DNA of 64,000 nucleotides from Meghimatium bilineatum (GCA_034231615.1 CM067322.1:100897587-100961586), one strand, 5' to 3'. Shown: positions 11,390-23,672, numbered from the stretch's first letter. Made by a program: numbers and translations. Notes: generated by a model from the letters alone, not told the origin.

Positions 11390-12580
11390 ATAAAAGTTCG
11401 CTTATGACTAGCTAAAAAAAAAAAATTCACTGGTACATAGAAATATAGAATTTTTCATGGCGATTAGGGTTAGTGAAAATAGTAATTTAGTTCCCCAGGG
11501 CTAATAAATATCCGTGACAGTCCTTAGTGGTCTCATTAAGTCGTGTTCTTTGAACTACCAACACCCAACGTGTTTTCTAGTGTGTTACAGAGTTATAATA
11601 GATAACCAAAAAGCTAACCTCTGTTGTTGTCTAATTAGCCGTTATGGTTTCAGTTCAACCGGTACGTTGGTTGTATGTAATACCTTTGTTTTGTTATATG
11701 ATGTATGTTAGTTTTTATGCTGCTTACCTCGTCGGTCTGTGGCGAACTAACCACCATGCCCGTTTGTCACTGCATTCGCTCTGTATGGTTATAATTAGTG
11801 TGTATTATTGAGAATATTCTGTTTCTAAACGATGCTTTTATTATGGTTTGGTTGTTACATCGACTAAAATATATGTGTTTGTCCTATTGACATCTTTGTG
11901 TTTTATCATCACCAGGTCGCCCCGGGTAGCAAAGCCTACGCCTGTGAAACTTGTGGGAAAGAGTTTAAACGCATATATTCACTGCGTAGACATTGTCAGA
12001 ATTTGCACATTAAGCGTCGATATAACTGTTCTGTTTGTAAGAGTGACTATTCTGATGTTGCGTCTTTACAGCGGCACGTAAAGAAACACCAAGAACAAAT
12101 GAATGGGCGTGTTGGTCATGCATCTGCGCCAGTTACACCACTAATGTTATCAGTTTCACCCCCACATATGACTGGATCTTCGTTAGCAGCAGTTTTGGAA
12201 ATTACATCACCCTTGTCGCTGTCTGCTACCTCTGAAAACAGTGTACCTCCATTATCACCACAACCACTACTACCATACAATAACGGCCCCATAAGAGCAC
12301 TAACACCACGGGCACCTAACTCACCCCAATTCGATTTTTTAGTTGGTTTACCATTAGACATACAGCAAATATATATCGATAATTGGTCAACTATACATAC
12401 ACATATCACAGATCGTAAGTCCAGCGCGACTTACGCGTTTTTTCATCCCCCAACGATACCTCATATACAAGACTGGAATGAGGTTCTAAGACCCATGTTC
12501 ATTGACCAAACTGAGAGGTTCAAAGTGAACTTTTCCAAACATTTGATATTACGGCATCGAGAGACATTAGAACCAAGATT
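11390..12580 (+). repeat. Direct duplicate A beside the assembly gap
   Basis: Repeats as 12681-13871 at a constant offset of 1291 with only a few differences. It starts in the palindrome core and stops at the N run in the middle of the zinc-finger gene. The left arm has a single copy, so this is most simply overlapping contig ends that were not merged. Confidence 0.9.
11644..12580 (+). CDS. C2H2 zinc-finger gene, copy cut by gap
   Basis: Exon 1 at 11644-11661 (MVSVQP, then GTACGT) and the main exon from 11916 are as in the other copies. The frame is open through both zinc fingers and the Pro/Ser-rich linker and then runs into the N gap. Because this copy belongs to the gap-side duplicate, it probably represents the same physical gene as 12935-14089 rather than a third copy. 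Confidence 0.5.
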
Positions 12581-12680
12581 NNNNNNNNNNNNNNNNNNNN
12601 NNNNNNNNNNNNNNNNNNNNNNNNNNNNNNNNNNNNNNNNNNNNNNNNNNNNNNNNNNNNNNNNNNNNNNNNNNNNNNNN
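12581..12680. other. Assembly gap (100 N)
   Basis: Exactly 100 N, a common placeholder for a gap of unknown size. It sits inside the palindrome's right arm, the kind of place where assemblers fail. Confidence 0.99.
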
Positions 12681-13871
12681 ATAAAAGTTCGCTTATGACT
12701 AGCTAAAAAAAAAAAATTCACTGGTACATAGAAATATAGAATTTTTCATGGCGATTAGGGTTAGTGAAAATAGTAATTTAGTTCCCCAGGGCTAATAAAT
12801 ATCCGTGACAGTCCTTAGTGGTCTCATTAAGTCGTGTTCTTTGAACTACCAACACCCAACGTGTTTTCTAGTGTGTTACAGAGTTATAATAGATAACCAA
12901 AAAGCTAACCTCTGTTGTTGTCTAATTAGCCGTTATGGTTTCAGTTCAACCGGTACGTTGGTTGTATGTAATACCTTTGTTTTGTTATATGATGTATGTT
13001 AGTTTTTATGCTGCTTACCTCGTCGGTCTGTGGCGAACTAACCACCATGCCCGTTTGTCACTGCATTCGCTCTGTATGGTTATAATTAGTGTGTATTATT
13101 GAGAATATTCTGTTTCTAAACGATGCTTTTATTATGGTTTGGTTGTTACATCGACTAAAATATATGTGTTTGTCCTATTGACATCTTTGTGTTTTATCAT
13201 CACCAGGTCGCCCCGGGTAGCAAAGCCTACGCCTGTGAAACTTGTGGGAAAGAGTTTAAACGCATATATTCACTGCGTAGACATTGTCAGAATTTGCACA
13301 TTAAGCGTCGATATAACTGTTCTGTTTGTAAGAGTGACTATTCTGATGTTGCGTCTTTACAGCGGCACGTAAAGAAACACCAAGAACAAATGAATGGGCG
13401 TGTTGGTCATGCATCTGCGCCAGTTACACCACTAATGTTATCAGTTTCACCCCCACATATGACTGGATCTTCGTTAGCATCAGTTTTGGAAATTACATCA
13501 ACCCTTGTCGCTGTCTGCTACCTCTGAAAACAGTGTACCTCCATTATCACCACAACCACTACTACCATACAATAACGGCCCCATAAGAGCACTAACACCA
13601 CGGGCACCTAACTCACCCCAATTCGATTTTTTAGTTGGTTTACCATTAGACATACAGCAAATATATATCGATAATTGGTCAACTATACATACACATATCA
13701 CAGATCGTAAGTCCAGCGCGACTTACGCGTTTTTTCATCCCCCAACGATACCTCATATACAAGACTGGAATGAGGTTCTAAGACCCATGTTCATTGACCA
13801 AACTGAGAGGTTCAAAGTGAACTTTTCCAAACATTTGATATTACGGCATCGAGAGACATTAGAACCAAGAT
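12681..13871 (+). repeat. Direct duplicate B beside the assembly gap
   Basis: Second copy of 11390-12580. It continues without a break into the rest of the right arm, so this is the copy that belongs to the contiguous arm. Confidence 0.9.
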
Positions 13872-14089
13872 TTTTTCACGGCTCAGTAAACAATTCGGCT
13901 GTTTTAGAGTACCCAGCGCTGATAAATAATAGACACGACTTTGACCTCTTTGTTCAGAAAGTTAACGAAGCTGACCCTATGAATGTTGCCCAGAATACGC
14001 GGCCAAATACCAAATATCAGCTGGAGAACATTGTGGGAACTTCTTTCGACATATTTTATAAACGACCATCCGTTGGGTTGAGTGTTTAG
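12935..14089 (+). CDS. C2H2 zinc-finger protein gene, right arm copy
   Basis: Two-exon model. Exon 1 is 12935-12952, starting at ATG and encoding MVSVQP, with donor GTACGT; the main exon runs from 13207 to a TAG at 14087-14089 after acceptor CACCAG. Both exon ends are in phase 0 and the intron is about 254 bp. Domains in order are two C2H2 fingers in the first 65 residues, a Pro/Ser/Thr linker of about 90 residues with PLSPQPLLPYNN, and a C-terminal region of about 145 residues with LPLDIQQIYIDNW, LRHRETLEPRFFHG and RPNTKYQLEN. Fingers imply nucleic-acid binding in the nucleus. The C-terminal family is unknown to me. A poly(A) signal follows 105 bp after the stop. Confidence 0.65.
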
Positions 14090-14194
14090 ACAACCGACAC
14101 AACCAATTGAAGCTATTCTTATAGATGGTAAATGTTGACACCAACATATGCCCCTTTCTAACTATGCTATCTATGTATGTCGTTCAAATGATTC

Positions 14195-14200
14195 AATAAA
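14195..14200 (+). promoter_or_regulatory. Candidate poly(A) signal, right zinc-finger gene
   Basis: AATAAA 105 bases after the stop of the right copy, conserved in mirror position in the left arm. Confidence 0.55.
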
Positions 14201-14589
14201 CCATTATGAGACAACCTACGTTGTTAAATTTTTCTGTGTATGTCTTTTCTGTATTTGTCAGTATTTTTTTTATATGTGATTGTCTTTTTTTTATATATTG
14301 TCGAGTTAAGCTTGGTATATATTTGTCTATAACTGAGAAATATATGCAAACCATAACCAACAACAACGCCTCTTATATTGTATCGGTATTTAGTTGTAAG
14401 AAATGTGTCAGTTGTTCCTAGCCAGATAGTCCTGTATCAGGGTTTTTTTTAGTCGTGTTGGTGTTAATAACGAATATTATATTAGTATGGCTTGTTAGTA
14501 TGGTGATATCCGGATGAGCTATTAACAGGGTGTAGTGGCCTAGGTCATTGTCATGGGTAACAACAGGGGCTATCGGCCTTGGCTAATGT

Positions 14590-15256
14590 CATGCTAGGTG
14601 TTTGCGAAACGCGGTTTACCTAATTGTGAAAAGTGATAAACCTGAAGCTTGTCATATGGAAATATATAATATGACCCTTGTTGGTACATAAAAGTATGGT
14701 AATTTGTCTTTGTAAGTCTAGCAACGAGCAAAATAATGTCTTTGCTCATTGCGATAACTACGAAAGGTGGTTTGTCTAGCTGTGAAAAGTGTTTAAATGC
14801 GTTATGATTTTTTAGTGTAAACGTATTGTAATGTTGTTTCATATAACCTGATAATTTAGAAAACTAATAAAACATGTCGTTTGTCAATTGAAAAGTGTTT
14901 TAAATCGGTTTGGCTAGCTGTGAAAAGTGCTAAACATGAACTTTGTCGTTTGGAAATATGCAATATGAAGCCGGTTGGTGCATAAAATAGGACAATGTAC
15001 AGTGTAAGTCTAGTGAACCACCACGCAATGCTTTTGGTAATACCAAAAATTGCTAAAAGCTGTTTGCCTAGTTGTGAACAGTGACAAAACATGAAGATTG
15101 TCCTATGGAAACACGTAATATGAACCTTGTTGGTACATACAAATAAGGAAATTTGCATTGTAAGTCTAGAAAGTCCCCATCCAATGTCTTTGATTATAGC
15201 AAAATGTCTTAAAAGTTCTTTGCCTAGTTGTGAAAAGTGATAAAACATGACTTCTG
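14590..15256. repeat. Degenerate array of about 158-bp units, right arm
   Basis: Mirror of 8708-9370. The minus strand gives the same HFSQLGK shadow peptides. Very similar to the left array, with one extra A-type length difference. Confidence 0.85.
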
Positions 15257-15581
15257 TCATTTGAATATATGTAATATTACTAACGCCAATAGATAACTTT
15301 GTTACCAGTTTAAAGCAACCACGTATTTTAACTGCTTATATTACATTTAAAAGTCCGTACTGTTTTAAAATACATACATGTGTAAATTAAATTATAATTT
15401 AAATATCTTTTGCGTAAGTTTATTAATATTGATAATTATAGTATAGGCCAATCATGCTCGGAATTCTCTGTTTAAATCACTCGACTGTAAGGGGAGTTTG
15501 AGAATGTGTACAGACGCTGAATGAGTGTTTTGTAAAGCTTTAAACACGCTAAAGAGCTTTAAAAAATCTAAGTGTGTGTGT

Positions 15582-15583
<2 letters not shown>

Positions 15584-15649
<66 letters not shown>
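15584..15649. repeat. TA microsatellite
   Basis: About 33 TA repeats, mirror of 8300-8380. Confidence 0.97.
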
Positions 15650-16010
<361 letters not shown>

Positions 16011-18339
16011 AATATATATTAATTTGGTACAATTTCTAACTCTTACACCAATGTATATTTAACTATATATGTACGAAGACTTAGGGAGTTTGAGAACACT
16101 CATAACACATTGCTAAATCGTGTTGTAGAGTCAGATTTACAAATATTCAAAATTGCAGTAATAAACATGTCAGAGACGATCGTCAGAACAGAAGGTGTTA
16201 ATCTCTACCAGGTGGTCTGATATGGCCGTATTGTAAGCATTTAACAGACCAGTTTTTTAAAAATTTTCATAGTTTAATAGTAAGACTAATTTTTAACCAT
16301 TTTCAGTAATTCAATGTATGTTATGAATGCGACATGTTCACGCTTATGTATGCTTCACGTATATATATATGTTTCTTATAATTAGCCGCAATTATTTTGC
16401 CATTGTCTGTGTTGCTCTAATACATTTTACGCTGTGGTCAAGCCGTCACTCTTGGTGATTATCGATTGACACGCGTTCCTCGTCCCGAGACAGTAATTAA
16501 GCTGGCTTGCTCTACCTGTGGGTTTATTGCTGGAGTGTATACAGGGATTGATTTTTCGTTTGTAAACTATTTTATAGAGATGGAAATATTTTGTAAAATA
16601 ATATTTGAAATTTAAACTTACAATTTAAATAAAATTTGTATCAGTATATTAATAACATTAATAATAATAATATAGCATAATCACGAAATGAAATCCCTAC
16701 ATTCGGACACCAACCATGTTTATAGTGCTTATATACAGACAGAGACAGCTAAGATAGATAAAGGGTGTTCGCCTTCATATACTGGTTGCGTGATCGGATT
16801 ATGCTGACATCATTCGTGCTAAGATTCCAGTGTCGTTTTCTTTGTGGAAAAGTACGCTAATTAGCATATATTGAAATAGCCCATGAGCTAACAGATTGCT
16901 AATTGACCTTGTAGCCTCATGATTTACAATGTTTTTCGGAACATAATTTAAGATTCAACACAATGAAACAGAGCTAAATAGGCCATTTATATTGCTGACA
17001 CCGATAGCATGACGTGGTTATGCTGCCCTCATTCTTTCTAAGTTTCCATCCCATTTTCTTTGTGGAAAAGTATGCATCTGTGTTATGTCATCGTACAGTT
17101 TGAACCAGATCTAAATAGGGTAGTGTTATGGATGACCCCGATTGAACTTTGCGTGATCTTTCACATGTAGTTTAAAATTGGTTCGTTTTATATAAAAGAT
17201 ACTACCATAAATAAATTTCAGTAGACAAACCACAACATAACTACTAACATATACAGTTATAACATGTTAAAACGCAGCAAACTCAACCCCACAGACACAA
17301 GTGGAGGAGGTAGGGTTATGCCGATCTCATCTGCTGGAAGGTGCAGTGGAGATTTTTTTTATCACGAATCCAGCTCATTGTATTAGCATAACAGCTAAAG
17401 AAAAACTGTCACTACCAAGCACCCACTCACATACACGGGCCTTTAACCGATCTTAAAGCATCCGTACCTTATTTTTATTGCCATCTCCACAACACCCCAG
17501 ACACGACCATGTGTTAATTACACTGTTCTGGCTAGTTTCCGCGAGTGTAATTATATTGCATCTGGCAGTTTTATGATCTGAACTTAGCATGTTCTTTCAC
17601 ATGTGGTTTAAAATTGGTTCGTTTTATATAAAAAGATAGTACCATAAATAAATTTCAGTGGAAAAACCACAAAATATCCACTAAACAAATATGGTCATAA
17701 CATGTTAATACTCACCAAACGCAGCCCCACCGACACAAGGGGGTAGAGATGGGGCTATGTAGACCTCATTCACTGGAAGTCGCATTGAAAATTTTTCTTT
17801 ATCACGAGCGCAGCTCCTTGTATCACCAAAACAAATAAAAGGAAAATTCCACTACCAAATAACAGACCCACCCCACACACACACACATTCGCATCATTAG
17901 ATACACAATTTCCCCGGATTCGTCCACAGCGAGTGGGTATCGCTCCATACCACACCCCGCCGCCGGTCGGTTCGGCCGGTTTCGATTGCCGTCATATGGG
18001 ATGTGCGGGCACACTCAGTACATTCAGCCGCACACTCGACACATTCACATCTCATTATTATATGAGGTATATATTAGCCGGATAAGTACCAGGTGACGAC
18101 CTTTACCCGACTTTTGTATGACACGTTTATTGTTATTTGGGCTATATTAAAGCCCGTGATGTAACATCACGGGGCATGGTGCCACATACACTACTATCAT
18201 TGCATTGGTTACCGACATCATCTCTAACGTCATACTACTAGTGGTTGTATAGAAGTAACTACATTAGTTTCCCTCTGTGTTTAACTGTAAATGTCTAAGC
18301 GCTGTGCACGTGCCGAGCCATAGATCATTCAGTGTAGAC

Positions 18340-18543
18340 CAGTGTTTCCCAACCTTTTTTTACCATGCCCCAACTTAAATCTTTCCAAAATTCGGATGCC
18401 CCTATGTAACATATACATTTTTTGTACATTCAAAAATTGAATTATTCCCTAAATGAAGCCTAATTACAACTTGTTCGCATTGCCCCCCCCCCCAGCAATA
18501 AAATTGCCCCCTCTGGGGCGTGGGCCCACGTTGGGAAACACTA
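18340..18543. mobile_element. hAT-type MITE with perfect TSD
   Basis: A 204-bp element with terminal inverted repeats CAGTGTTTCCCAAC and GTTGGGAAACACTA, flanked on both sides by GTGTAGAC (18332-18339 and 18544-18551). An 8-bp target duplication and this type of terminus are typical of the hAT superfamily. It has no coding capacity. A C/G homopolymer interrupts the middle. Confidence 0.9.
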
Positions 18544-18574
18544 GTGTAGACAATAATATATCCATATGAAGAAT

Positions 18575-18670
18575 TCTCATTGAACAGAGAATCTGACTCA
18601 AGAACCATTGGAATATCAATGTCTCATTGAACAGAGAATCTGACTCAAGAAACATTGGAATATCAATGTC
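18575..18670. repeat. 47-bp tandem duplication
   Basis: Two units beginning TCTCATTGAACAGAGAATCT, with one mismatch between them, then the start of a third. Confidence 0.9.
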
Positions 18671-18879
18671 TCATTGAGTGGAAAGCGTGATGACCAAGCG
18701 GATGGTCAACTTGACAGTCTGACTCGCTCACTATGCTCTAGGTTATATGCGCCCTAATGTGCATAGCCTTTTAATAACCTCCCTCTTCCCTGTCAAGACA
18801 TAGTGGTCCATATTTTTTAATGTTTTCTGTTATATTTCTTGATATTGTTGTGTAGTTTGTGTCTCCGAGCACGTTCAAC

Positions 18880-19130
18880 TTCCGCTATTTTTTTCATAGA
18901 AGTATGCTCTATTGTTCGTCCATCACATGATGATGATGACCATTTGTTGAAATCCACTTTTGATATTCAGTTAGAGTTATATCGTAGACTATGAGTTGGT
19001 CGTAGATAGGTAATAAGTCATATTCCAGCCGCAAATGTCCTTGGACAGTTAGGGTATTGGATGACCACTGTAGACGGTTTTTGTGTACCCGTTGCTTTCT
19101 AGTTACTCTCTACTGTTGAACTGCTACATT
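18880..19130 (-). pseudogene. LINE 3' remnant with C2H2 tail (family Z)
   Basis: On the minus strand the end of the protein reads PNCPRTFAAGI, then a stop, then LRPTH. It aligns with PNCPRKFTARIGLISHLRTH at the end of the LINE at 50.3-53.0 kb. The preceding basic AAFYEKRRN segment also matches. A short 3' UTR with a TGATGATGATGACC block follows on the low-coordinate side. It is a short, stop-containing 5'-truncated copy. Confidence 0.75.
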
Positions 19131-19134
19131 TCTC

Positions 19135-19545
19135 CTCTTTTCATAAAATGCTGCGACTTTGTTGACTGTAGAGCGCCTTGTAGCTCTATTTTTGTGCAAG
19201 TTCTTCCCGTGCCTATATAGAATGATAATCCAGCAGGAAGCACACCGCAATTATTTCTGTATCTATGGGGCATTCAAGAATGATACGCATAGCTTCATTT
19301 GTATCCTATATCCAAGGCATACTCTACTACTGACAGGACTAGCCCTTGATAGAACATGGCATGAAGTAATTGTCACACACACACAATAGCAGCATTATCT
19401 CTGATCGCTTTTAACCCATTTGAGCTCTTGAGAGTGTGTAATTTACATGCTGAACCAAACACAAACATCTGTCAAACAGCACACCCATCGCAGTAAGGTT
19501 TTACTGCCTTACGCCAGAGCATATTTTGAAATATTTTTAGCAATT
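19135..19545. other. No gene recognised
   Basis: Unique sequence with a short CA tract at 19375-19385. The open frame at 19159-19389 shows no domain. Confidence 0.5.
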
Positions 19546-19549
19546 TATG

Positions 19550-21222
19550 GTAGTATTTGTATTTTCATACTTTCTCCCTCATCATGCTGTCCACATGCAC
19601 CATTCTGACATCAATTCTGCAAAACTTCAGCTCGATCCATTGTCCCATCACCATATGTCACAATCGCACATGACACCAGTTGATCTGCTCTTTCATTGTC
19701 TCGAATACCCACATGTCTCAGCACGGAAATAAATGTAGAGACTTTCAATCTCGCCTCATATATGGGAATTCCCCCACTGCTGTGACGCTTGTTTCTAATC
19801 AAGAATAAATCTCGCCTTTCTCAAGACCTCAATCGACTGTTCGAGAACGAGACCCACTTGGGCCTTCTTAATCATACTCATAGAGTTATTCAATATGCAG
19901 ACCCGTATAAACTTCTGTGTGCCTACCCACTCAAATGTCCTGGTCACCGCCATAATCTCTATGGTCATGCTACTCATAGTCACAGTAAAGATCCAATTCT
20001 CCTCCCTGATCGTTTTACCTGCGCACTGAGTTGTGAAGGCCCAAGCACCACAAACATGTCTAATCACAGATCCATCAGTGTACATGACCACATCCCCCTT
20101 TTTGGCATTGTCACTGACTGCACCACTTTCTCCACAGCTGTGGGACACCATTCTCTGAATTCGATGTTAAGTGTTATTACTACTCTCAAATAAGTTTCGA
20201 AATCTGTGGGTAGACCTATCTTTTCCGCACATGCTGCCACATCATGCAATCTGCACACACTTTGTATGACATCCTCAGCACGTCCCATCCACGACTTCCC
20301 TCTCTTAAGTCTGCTACCTTTAACTTTCTGTATTTCGGAATACAGTGGATGTTCCTTATCTGCACATATCTGAAGGTACGGTCGTGCACGGCAATATTGT
20401 AATCTGTGCTCTGCCTTAGGACAGTCAAGTATGTACTGCATAGCTCTTGTCGATGTGTCTCTTGTGCACCAAAGTATGACACGCACTGATCTATTCTGGA
20501 TTCTATCCGGTCTTTTGATCTGAGTTTGGCTAAGAGTCAGAATTGCCAGTGCATATTCCACCACAGCCACCACCAAACCCTGGTACAAAAGAAATAACAA
20601 CCTCTACTCACATTGCGCAGCAGCTATAACCTCCACTGCTGCTAAGCCTTTGCCTGCCTTTATAATAAGGTGGCCAACATTCTCCCTAAAACTAAGACTT
20701 CTGTCATAAAAAATACACCCAGATATCTCATTGTGCTGGTTCTTTCTAACCTGCTCCCGGCCAGCGAAACTTGTGGCATGGGTGTCTTTACCATGTGATT
20801 GTTCAAGGAAATCCAATTATGTCTTAGAAGGATTTACCACTGCTCCCGTATCTCTACACCAATTCGTCAGCCTGTCCAGCTCCTTCTGTAGCTCCACGAC
20901 GCACTCTTCTCGATTTCTACCCTTTCTATACACAAGGATGTCATCGGCATACGACATCGTTTTGCCAGCACCTGTGATTTGATATCTAGTGAGTACTGTG
21001 TATACATTGAAAATCACAAGAGATAGAGGCGATCTTTGTTGTAGACCCTGACTAATAACCGTAGGTGCCAATACCAAGTTACCACACTTAAGAACCACCT
21101 ATTCCGTGCAGCAGGGCTGCGCCAACCCACGCGCGACGAAAGGATTTACTGCAAGATTTAACAGTTGCGCTATCAAGCCATCCAAGAACACCCTATTGTA
21201 ATCATCATCAAAATCCATTGAA
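19550..21222 (-). pseudogene. I/Jockey-like LINE, 5'-truncated copy (RT C-terminus plus RNase H)
   Basis: Minus-strand order: RT motif B (SQGLQQRSPLS) near 21050, motif C (SYADDILVYR) near 20955, thumb-like region with PSKT near 20820, connection region (ILTLSQTQIKR, CTRDTSTRAMQY) near 20500, and RNase H near 20100-19800 beginning VVMYTDGSV. The catalytic chain is broken by several frame changes. The RT motif A region is only a scrap (DDDYNRV, about 21215), which marks the 5' truncation. The closest relative is the copy at 53.4-57.2 kb. LINE with an RNase H domain places it in the I/Jockey superfamily; finer assignment is not attempted. Confidence 0.88.
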
Positions 21223-21289
21223 TATTAGAGTGTGAATATTAACATGTTCATATGTTACCTTCATATTATATATATATTTATTTATATAT

Positions 21290-21870
21290 AACACAGGACA
21301 AACTTTCCATTACGTTTTCCCAATTCTTTATGTCAATGTCTCAATGGCATTAATTCTGTCTTCTAACTGTTCATTACCTATGTTTCTGATCCATAAATTA
21401 AGTGTAGAATAGATGTATGATAAAGGTAGGTCTCATTGTAGCAACCTGCTGTCGGGGATGAAGACAACTCTCCATATACTACGCCGCTGCAACTATTATA
21501 TGGGGTGGTCAGTTCCGTTCCTTGTTGTGTTTATCTTCCTTAACTCATGTGTCGGATACTCATTTACAGCTGTCGACTGGAGTGGTTGTGTCAGGTGAGA
21601 AATTACGACCCTGATTTTGTTGTTGTCCGGACATGGTATTAAATATGACACGCTGTAACCCACGATAATAATCAAGCTATCTATCACCACGCTACTGCGT
21701 TCCTCCAGAAAAGTTGCAGCATTTTATCATTCTAATATTTAATTTGTGTTTTGTTTGAATGTTAATAGTTTTCTCGTGTCATTGAAAGGATACCCTGATT
21801 TTAGCAATTCCTATTCTTTTTCTGTGTCTACCATTATTTGTAGTTACGTGTTGAATTTATTGTTAATGAT
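21290..21870 (-). pseudogene. LINE family C fragments
   Basis: Short minus-strand pieces at about 21310-21420 (the part coding near the YGSE/LEDRIDAFE block) and 21780-21865 (RKRIGIAK, compare KRRIGMVK at 57.7 kb). The sequence between them, 21420-21770, is not recognisably LINE. Confidence 0.6.
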
Positions 21871-21883
21871 CTACTTGATTTAG

Positions 21884-22668
21884 TATCTGTCCATGTATTT
21901 TAGTATCTGTCCATGTATTTTAGTATCTGTCCATGTATTTTAGTATCTGTCCATGTATTTTAGTTATCTGTCCATGTATTTTAGTATCTGTCTTTCTGCC
22001 TATGTATTTAATATCTGTCCATGTATTTTAGTTTATGTCCATGTATTTTAGTATCTGTCCATGTATTTTAGTTTCTGTCTATGTATTTTAGTATTTGTCC
22101 GTGTATTTTAGTTTCTGTCTATGTATTTTAGTTTCTGTCCATGTATTTTAGTATTTGTCCATGTATTTTAGTTTCTGTCCATGTATTTTAGTTTCTGTCC
22201 ATGTATTTTAGTTTCTGTCCATGTATTTTAGTTTCTGTCCATGTATTTTAGTTTCTGTCCATGTATTTTAGTTTCTGTCCATGTATTTTAGTTTCTGTCC
22301 ATGTATTTTAGTATTTGGCCATGTATTTTAGTTTCTGTCCATGTATTTTAGTTTCTGTCCATGTATTTTAGTTTCTGTCCATGTATTTTAGTATTTGTCC
22401 ATGTATTTCAGTTTCTGTCCATGTATTTTAGTTTCTGTCCATGTATTTCAGTTTCTGTCCATTTATTTTAGTTTTTGTCCATGTATTTTAGTTTCTGTCC
22501 ATGTATTTAAGTATCTGTCCATGTATTTTAGTTTCTGTCCATGTATTTTAGTTTCTGTCCATGTATTTTAGTTTCTGTCCATGTATTTTATTTTTTGTCC
22601 ATGTATTTTAGTTTCTGTCCATGTATTTTAGTATGTGTCCATGTATTTTAGTTTCTGTCCATGTATTT
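21884..22668. repeat. 20-bp minisatellite
   Basis: About 38 units of TTTCTGTCCATGTATTTTAG or close variants (TATCTGTCC, TATTTGTCC). Left units are more diverse than the middle ones. It lies exactly between two LINE family C fragments; see findings for its likely origin. Confidence 0.97.
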
Positions 22669-22709
22669 TTATTCTGAGTGTTTGCTTCTCTGTGATTTAA
22701 CTGATTATC

Positions 22710-22812
22710 ATCGAGGTTTTATTTCTTTTTGAATGTTAAAATCTAGTCCATATTCTTTATTTGATTTGTTGATTTGATCTATTAGTCTTTGTTGCTCTTG
22801 CTCTCTATCTGC
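22710..22812 (-). pseudogene. LINE family C fragment (after RT motif C)
   Basis: The minus strand encodes LIDQINKSNKEYGLDFNIQK, the stretch that normally lies between YADD and the KTK motif in LINE reverse transcriptases. It points the same way as the pieces at 21.3-21.9 kb, so the two were one copy before the minisatellite grew between them. Confidence 0.75.
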
Positions 22813-23262
22813 CCAGAAATCAGATAGTGAGTTAACTGCATTTCGTAGATTCAAGCTTGCAAATAAACGGTGGTTCAGTAAAAGGGTTTTAACCATCCGA
22901 CCCCCCGAACCCCCTCCCTCCTTATGAAATATGAACATGGCATTTAATACTCGGATGCTAGCTTCTTTGCTCTCGATTATTGATGATTTTTTCCCAAAAC
23001 ATTTCTCGAAATTGAACAATTTCCCTCTGGGCACCCACACATCTAGCTTGACATGTGAACACCAGTTGTGTCAGCCTGCTCGTCGTTTTTGGATGTATAT
23101 TTGTGTGTAACCGTGATAAAGGTCTTTTGATCGTAACATCGATTTTTGTGTGTCCACTTATCAACAAAACTTCAATACCCCGTTTCAAGCTTTCCTGTAG
23201 GATTTCAGTTGTGGGCAGTGAATACATTTTATCGATCTAAACCCTGAATAGATTGTTTCTGC
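22813..23262. other. No gene recognised
   Basis: Unique sequence. The minus-strand frame at 22958-23227 contains a TKIDVTIKRPLSRLHTNIH segment that I do not recognise. Confidence 0.5.
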
Positions 23263-23672
23263 CGAAGACTTATGTGTCGGATCATTGGGGCAAATAAAAT
23301 GGCGAATACGCACTTCCATTTTGTGGACAACATCCTGCAGAAAATCTATAATGAGAACTGTTCTGCTACAAGAGAGATACAGCGGGAGTTTGAGATTGTC
23401 CTGCTACAAGAGAGATACAGCGAGAGTTTGAGATTGTCCTGCTACAAGAGAGATACAGCGGGAGTTTGAGAATGTCCTGCTACAAGAGAGATACAGTGGG
23501 AGTTTGAGAATGTCCTGCTACAAGAGAGATACAGCGGGAGTTTGAGATTGTCCTGCTACAAGAGAGATACAGCGGGAGTTTGAGATTGTCCTGCTACAAG
23601 AGAGATACAGCGGGAGTTTGCGATTGTCCTGCTACAAGAGAGATACAGCGGGAGTTTGAGAATGAACGCTGA
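23263..23672 (+). repeat. SINE-like repeat S, copy 1, with internal 38-bp expansion
   Basis: Begins GAAGACTTATGTGTCGGATC and ends AATGAACGCTGAAGAAGAAG. Between them is a 38-bp unit (CCTGCTACAAGAGAGATACA plus a GGGAGTTTGAGA block) repeated about 8 times. Single-unit versions of the same element occur at 32.42, 46.05 (minus), 61.63 (minus) and 62.04 kb (minus), which shows the expansion is specific to this copy. Confidence 0.85.

Noticed and set aside
11590-12081. Small frames (65 and 77 codons) conserved in all palindrome copies
   Set aside because: They are conserved only because the DNA copies are nearly identical. One lies across exon 1 and the intron, the other overlaps the zinc fingers in another frame.
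23263-23672. CRISPR-like array (regular 38-bp spacing)
   Set aside because: There are no unique spacers: the whole unit repeats, and flanks match a SINE-like repeat in an animal genome.
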